Source: Alviniconcha marisindica (lineage: Eukaryota > Mollusca > Gastropoda > Provannidae). Taken from it: 64,000 nt of DNA. The stretch covers positions 606,501 to 670,500 of the forward strand of contig JABMCL010000106.1 in assembly GCA_018857735.1 (NCBI GenBank), written 5' to 3'. Positions within the stretch are counted from its first letter, which is position 1, and each line of letters starts with the position of its first letter. The notes under the pieces were generated by a model. It was given only the letters and a program-made list of their open reading frames with translations, did not search any database and was not told the DNA's origin. The position numbers and the translations under genes were made by a program. Below are positions 60,183 through 64,000 of this stretch, in pieces.

Positions 60183-60317
60183 CTAGACATATAACTCAGT
60201 TTCAAGGCTGATGCTGCTGTGATTCTCAAAAATATTAGGGTTGAACAGCTGGCTGTCTGGCTTAAATCTGATCAGTACAATGACCCACTTTTTTGTTTGT
60301 GTAAAAGTCCCCAACCT
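60183..60317 (-). CDS. Candidate terminal exon (weak)
   Basis: After a good acceptor (gtttctttcacag) a frame is open for 44 codons to TAG: TKKWVIVLIRFKPDSQLFNP + NIFENHSSISLETELYV. It could be an alternative end of the unidentified gene or noncoding sequence. No family resemblance is known to me and no partner exon was found. Confidence 0.2.
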   Translation of the reverse strand, partial: RLGTFTQTKKWVIVLIRFKPDSQLFNPNIFENHSSISLETELYV

Positions 60318-60424
60318 CTGTGAAAGAAACAAAGACAGAAAGAATTAAAAAAAGCACAGAGAAAAAGAGCACGAAACAATACAATCATGTCTTCTTTATT
60401 TTTCCATGACATAAGACAATTACT

Positions 60425-61380
60425 TCATAATTGGATTTTAACATCCTGTTAACAAGGTTATACATCAGGAAAATCAAACTCCATCTGAAGCAAATGCACA
60501 TTTCAAAACTCTTCTTTATATTAGCATGTTCTCAAGTCAAATCCACAAAACCAATCCGTGTATAAACATAAAACAAAACATACATACACAAACACCAAAC
60601 TTCTGAGTTAGTCCCTTCAATATTACTCCTATATTGGCAAAAGGGCAATATGTATAAGGCCAGATATATTGTCAACCATTCTGTCCAGTTTATCGATACC
60701 AGATTAAGGAAAAATACAGAAAGACAGGACAGAAACAATAAACTGCAATAAAAATGTGACAATCTGGATCAAAACAAGTCTTTCATCAGCCAGTCCAAAA
60801 TGTTTCAAACTAAATCCACCTAAAATACACAGCAAAACATATACACATTTGTTCTTTCGAAGAGTCAGTCCCTTCAATATTGCCCTTGTAAACAAACAAC
60901 ATATAATACAGTAAACAGTTAAGGCTGTTGTGGCATCATTTACTATTTTATAAAATTTACCAATACCACTGGTATTACTAGGTGAAAAAAAGAAGAAGGA
61001 ACAAACAGAAACAAAGATACACCAAAAAAGATATATATAAATGCATAAACAGAAACTACCAGTGCAATGGGACAGCATTTGATTTTGTACATTCCTCCGA
61101 CCAATGATCAGTTTTTAAAAAAAGAGCATATTCCTTAATAAAAAACAAACATATATATATAATATTGAAGATTTTGGGGAGAAAAAACGTCAGAAGAATG
61201 GGCCATCAACAGGAATGGAACAGGACAGAAAGAGCAACAGGAGCAGAAAGAAGAACAACAGAGAAAACAGAAAAGTGCAACCAAATGATGGAAAGCATGA
61301 CAGATAGAGGCAGGGAGTTAGTTCTGTGTGGTTGGAGCCAGGTGAAACAAAACAGCATTGACCACTGGACTTAATGTGGA
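60425..61380. repeat. Dispersed repeat, copies of 35555-36260
   Basis: It contains the same ordered blocks as the 35.6-36.3 kb copy. The segment with agtcccttcaatatt...taccaga/t..aggaaaaata is itself duplicated (60605-60770 and 60860-61060). No ORF is conserved between copies. Confidence 0.75.
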
Positions 61381-62235
61381 TGAATGGTATTCGGAATGCT
61401 TGGGTGTCTGCAGAAGAGCGGAGATACTAGGAAGGAGTGTAAAGTGAAGACATCTGTATAATAAAATAAAAAATATGTAAAAAATTGAAATGAAATAACA
61501 ATGACAAAAAACAGCAAAAACAAAGCTAATTACATCCCACTGATTTCAACAGACTACAGTAAAAATCACTGTATCTGAGATTCAAGTTTTCTTCACCTAA
61601 TGATTGAAGAGAAAAGAACATTTTTTTTTTTAAAGTCGCACAAATGTTACTGTACACTCTTTAATAAGTCAATATGTTCAAAAACACATTTCCTTTCTTT
61701 TCATCGCGCTGATATAACCGCACTGGTTGACTGGTCGTAAAACACTAATTTACTTACTTACTTACCTTTCTTTTCCTCATACACACCAAAAGGATGACTA
61801 GCATTCGGATTGTTCAAGTTTTCAACCAAATGTAAAATGCATATCTCTGTACATCCAAGACATGTCAATGGTCCACGACAAGACAACTAGTACTGATGTG
61901 CAATTGACAAAAGACAGAGGCTGCCATATACAAACGACAAAAAACATTAATAAAATAAAACTATTAAAAAACCCCATTTTATTTGCATTCATCTCTACAG
62001 TGATACAAATACAGTAAAATACATCAATGCAAAACAATACTTCTCGTGGTACAAGTCCACAACGGTGAATGCAGATTACGTTGAACAATTTTATACATGC
62101 ACACAAAGAACAGCTGATACAACTCTGTGTTAATTTTTGTGTGCGCAAGTGCTCCTAACCAAACCACTTGCACATTATTAAAAGTTTTACTGCTATTTTT
62201 CTTCTTTTGCTACAACTCAGAGGCCATTAACAGCT
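61381..62235. other. AT-rich sequence, no gene seen
   Basis: Only the short dispersed repeat at 61705-61770 (gatataaccgcactggttga + ctggtcgtaaaacac + (ttac)n) is recognisable. The - strand ORF 61822-62148 has no supporting feature. Confidence 0.5.
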
Positions 62236-62239
62236 GGTA

Positions 62240-62660
62240 AGACTCTTCATGTGTCATTTTTCCTGCATATACATGTTCAAATTATGGTAATCTTGCATAC
62301 ACAGCCACTTCAAAATATAGCCATCATACATCATCAATTCAAATAATTATCGTAACTGCACATTGTCAGCTCAAATAACAGCAATCGTACATTTCCAGTT
62401 CAAGTGATCAGAATCACACATTGGCAGTTCAGATTATAGCAACTGTACATTGTCAGGTCAAATTATAGCATGAAAAAAAGAAACATTAACCCTTTCCCTG
62501 TCCTTGGGAGAAAAATCATGTTACGTCCTTGGCAGCTGAAATTATAGCAACGGTACATTGTCAGGAAAAAGAAACATTAACCCTTTCTGTGCCCTTGGGA
62601 CAAAAATCATATATAACATCTTTGACAAAGCCCTCCCTGTTTACATATAGCACTTTTTGT
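62240..62660. repeat. ~37-nt imperfect tandem repeats
   Basis: About nine units of ttcaaattatagcaatcgta + cattgtcag, followed by two copies of gaaacattaaccctttcc(c/t)g + tg.ccttggga.aaaaatca at 62483 and 62570. Confidence 0.75.
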
Positions 62661-62779
62661 TCCAAGCAGGAAATTTGAGTCACCTTACCTGGGTAAGACA
62701 CAGCAGCTGCAAGAGCAGCGCTACCCACTCCTATCAGTGTGTGCAGTATTTTAGAGTCCAAACAATGCTATGGCTGCCA

Positions 62780-62985
62780 GTGTTTGGGATTTTTAACATG
62801 CACACAGATATTAATGCGTGCGTTGGCACACGAGGGGTGGACAGACATCATAAGAGAGTCTGCACTGAAAGCTGACTCTGGGAGAAAAATCCATCACTGC
62901 ACTGGGCAGGGACTCGAACCCACGACAGTATTGCGCCTTGGTTTTAGAGTTGGACGCTCCACCAACTGAGTTATTCCCCGCCCCA
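62780..62985 (-). mobile_element. tRNA-derived SINE of a second family
   Basis: On - the head reads ggaataactcagttggtgga + gcgtccaactc (box A) and gtgggttcgagtccctgcc (box B), a near-intact tRNA shape. The body follows: gatttttctcccagagtcag + ctttcagtgcagactctctt. The body core resembles that of the 35-kb SINE (ctccagggtcgactttctgt + gctgactctta), although the tRNA heads differ. Not a functional tRNA gene: the anticodon arm is irregular. Confidence 0.65.
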
Positions 62986-64000
62986 CATGTAACACATTAC
63001 TGGGGATTCCTGTTTGGGTGTAAACTTTTTACAGATGTTCAGGTGGAACAAAGTTGTCAAAATTAACATTTCCAATTGATTTAAGCTTTCTAAGAAGCTG
63101 TGCTTGCGAAGCAACCACACCAGTAACAGAAATTATCTGGCAGGGAAAGGGTTAAAGTGTTTGCCATTATGGCCTAACACTCACCTAATCATAATGTTAC
63201 ACAGACAAGCAATGACTTTCCAAGTGAGTCAATAAAATAAGAAATTTCAAAAAAGGGAAAAAAGCAACCCATAAAGGGAAAAATAGAGAGAGCGAGAGAC
63301 TGACACTGCTGAACACAAAGTATAAACGGGACATTCAACAAATGAGGACCACAAAAATATTAGCCTGGACACTTGTTACAAATGCAGTGGAGATTGGAGG
63401 TGGGGGGGGAGGGATGTTACTGTAGTGATTTGTATGGTAAATACTTGATGTGCACTCCTGGGCCAATTCCCCCCCCCCCCTGGCAAAAACAGATCCTTTT
63501 TCATCTGTTGATATTGTCAGTAAGCCCTGTCAGTCACTGACCTACAAGACCATTCATTGTAAAATACTGCAGTTCAAAGCACAGTGTAAAACACTGCAGT
63601 TCAAAACAGTAATTTCAACAAGGACTAGCAGCTGCACAGCAGACAGATTCATTTCACAACACACATACATGTACACACACACACACAAACACATGCATGC
63701 ACACACTCGCACACATATGCACAAACACACACAACCTGCATTAAAACAAAATTACCATGGATGTATAAACACAAGCTGCTTAAAACAAGAAGCTGTTTTT
63801 TGCTTTTATATATATAAATGCTGCTTAAAACAAGCAAGTTGTTTTTGGATATATCTATATATCTAAAAAAGAGGCCCACACCAGCACTACACAGACTCTC
63901 CATCAACAACCCATGACAACACTTAATATTTCCTCTACAAACAACTGACCACCAATTTCCTCACTCGTCACTTTCTGCATGATATAAATGCACTTCAGCT
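62986..64000. other. No gene seen; short CA run and poly-C
   Basis: A G-run near 63402, poly-C at 63469-63480 and a CA-rich stretch at 63658-63735. Duplicated strings gctgcttaaaacaagaagct and gctgcttaaaacaagcaagt lie at 63773 and 63820. Confidence 0.5.

Noticed and set aside
62875..62975. Functional tRNA gene on -
   Set aside because: Box A and box B are good, but the anticodon arm is irregular and the sequence continues into a SINE body, so it is a SINE head.

Overview
This window is animal nuclear DNA. It is intron-rich, full of microsatellites and minisatellites, and carries tRNA-derived SINEs, non-LTR and LTR retrotransposon pieces and no prokaryotic-style gene. The proteins are close to vertebrate ones, and the repeat content (CA/GT arrays, tRNA-headed SINEs, a dispersed repeat containing 'gttgactgg..gtaaaacac') suggests a mollusc, probably a gastropod. 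That last step is inference; I cannot search a database.

Layout. (1) 1-20616, + strand: the MARCHF6 (TEB4/Doa10) ER-membrane E3 ubiquitin ligase from about residue 62 to the stop. There are 21 exons encoding 849 residues, all in consistent splice phase; the RING-CH exons lie to the left of the window. (2) 20617-31449: the MARCHF6 3' flank, with no exon I can support. It holds eight or more minisatellites, a SINE and possible poly(A) signals at 20790 and 27850. (3) 31450-57732, - strand, tail-to-tail with MARCHF6: a complete PARP2-like ADP-ribosyltransferase of 18 coding exons and 730 residues with an intact H-Y-E triad. In place of the short basic N-terminus of vertebrate PARP2 it has two WWE domains ahead of WGR, helical and catalytic domains. 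Its start codon is split from the rest of the protein (exon 1 ends ATGG|GTAAGT), and an NRF-1-like motif lies 66 bp upstream. (4) 55622-56222, inside PARP2 intron 1: an LTR with a primer-binding site from an LTR retrotransposon. (5) 58363-59327, - strand: the last two exons of an unidentified gene. (6) 59328-64000: mainly dispersed repeats, a SINE and one weak candidate exon.

The most striking signal is not a gene. In about a dozen introns of three neighbouring genes, the intronic tandem array is built from copies of the adjoining splice junction. Arrays upstream of an exon repeat its 3' splice site plus the first 5-50 exon bases (near exons at 534, 3932, 15702 and 17139 on +; 31603, 41480, 46698 and 54475 on -). 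Arrays downstream repeat the last exon bases plus the 5' splice site (after exons ending at 677, 8669 and 13034 on +; 51206, 47553 and 59234 on -). The introns are therefore packed with decoy splice sites, up to about 30 in a row and up to 3.5 kb long. I report this as the main candidate for an undescribed phenomenon; its cause and effect are unknown.

The two main genes have no evident joint pathway. MARCHF6 acts in ER-associated degradation, and PARP2 acts in nuclear DNA-damage ADP-ribosylation.
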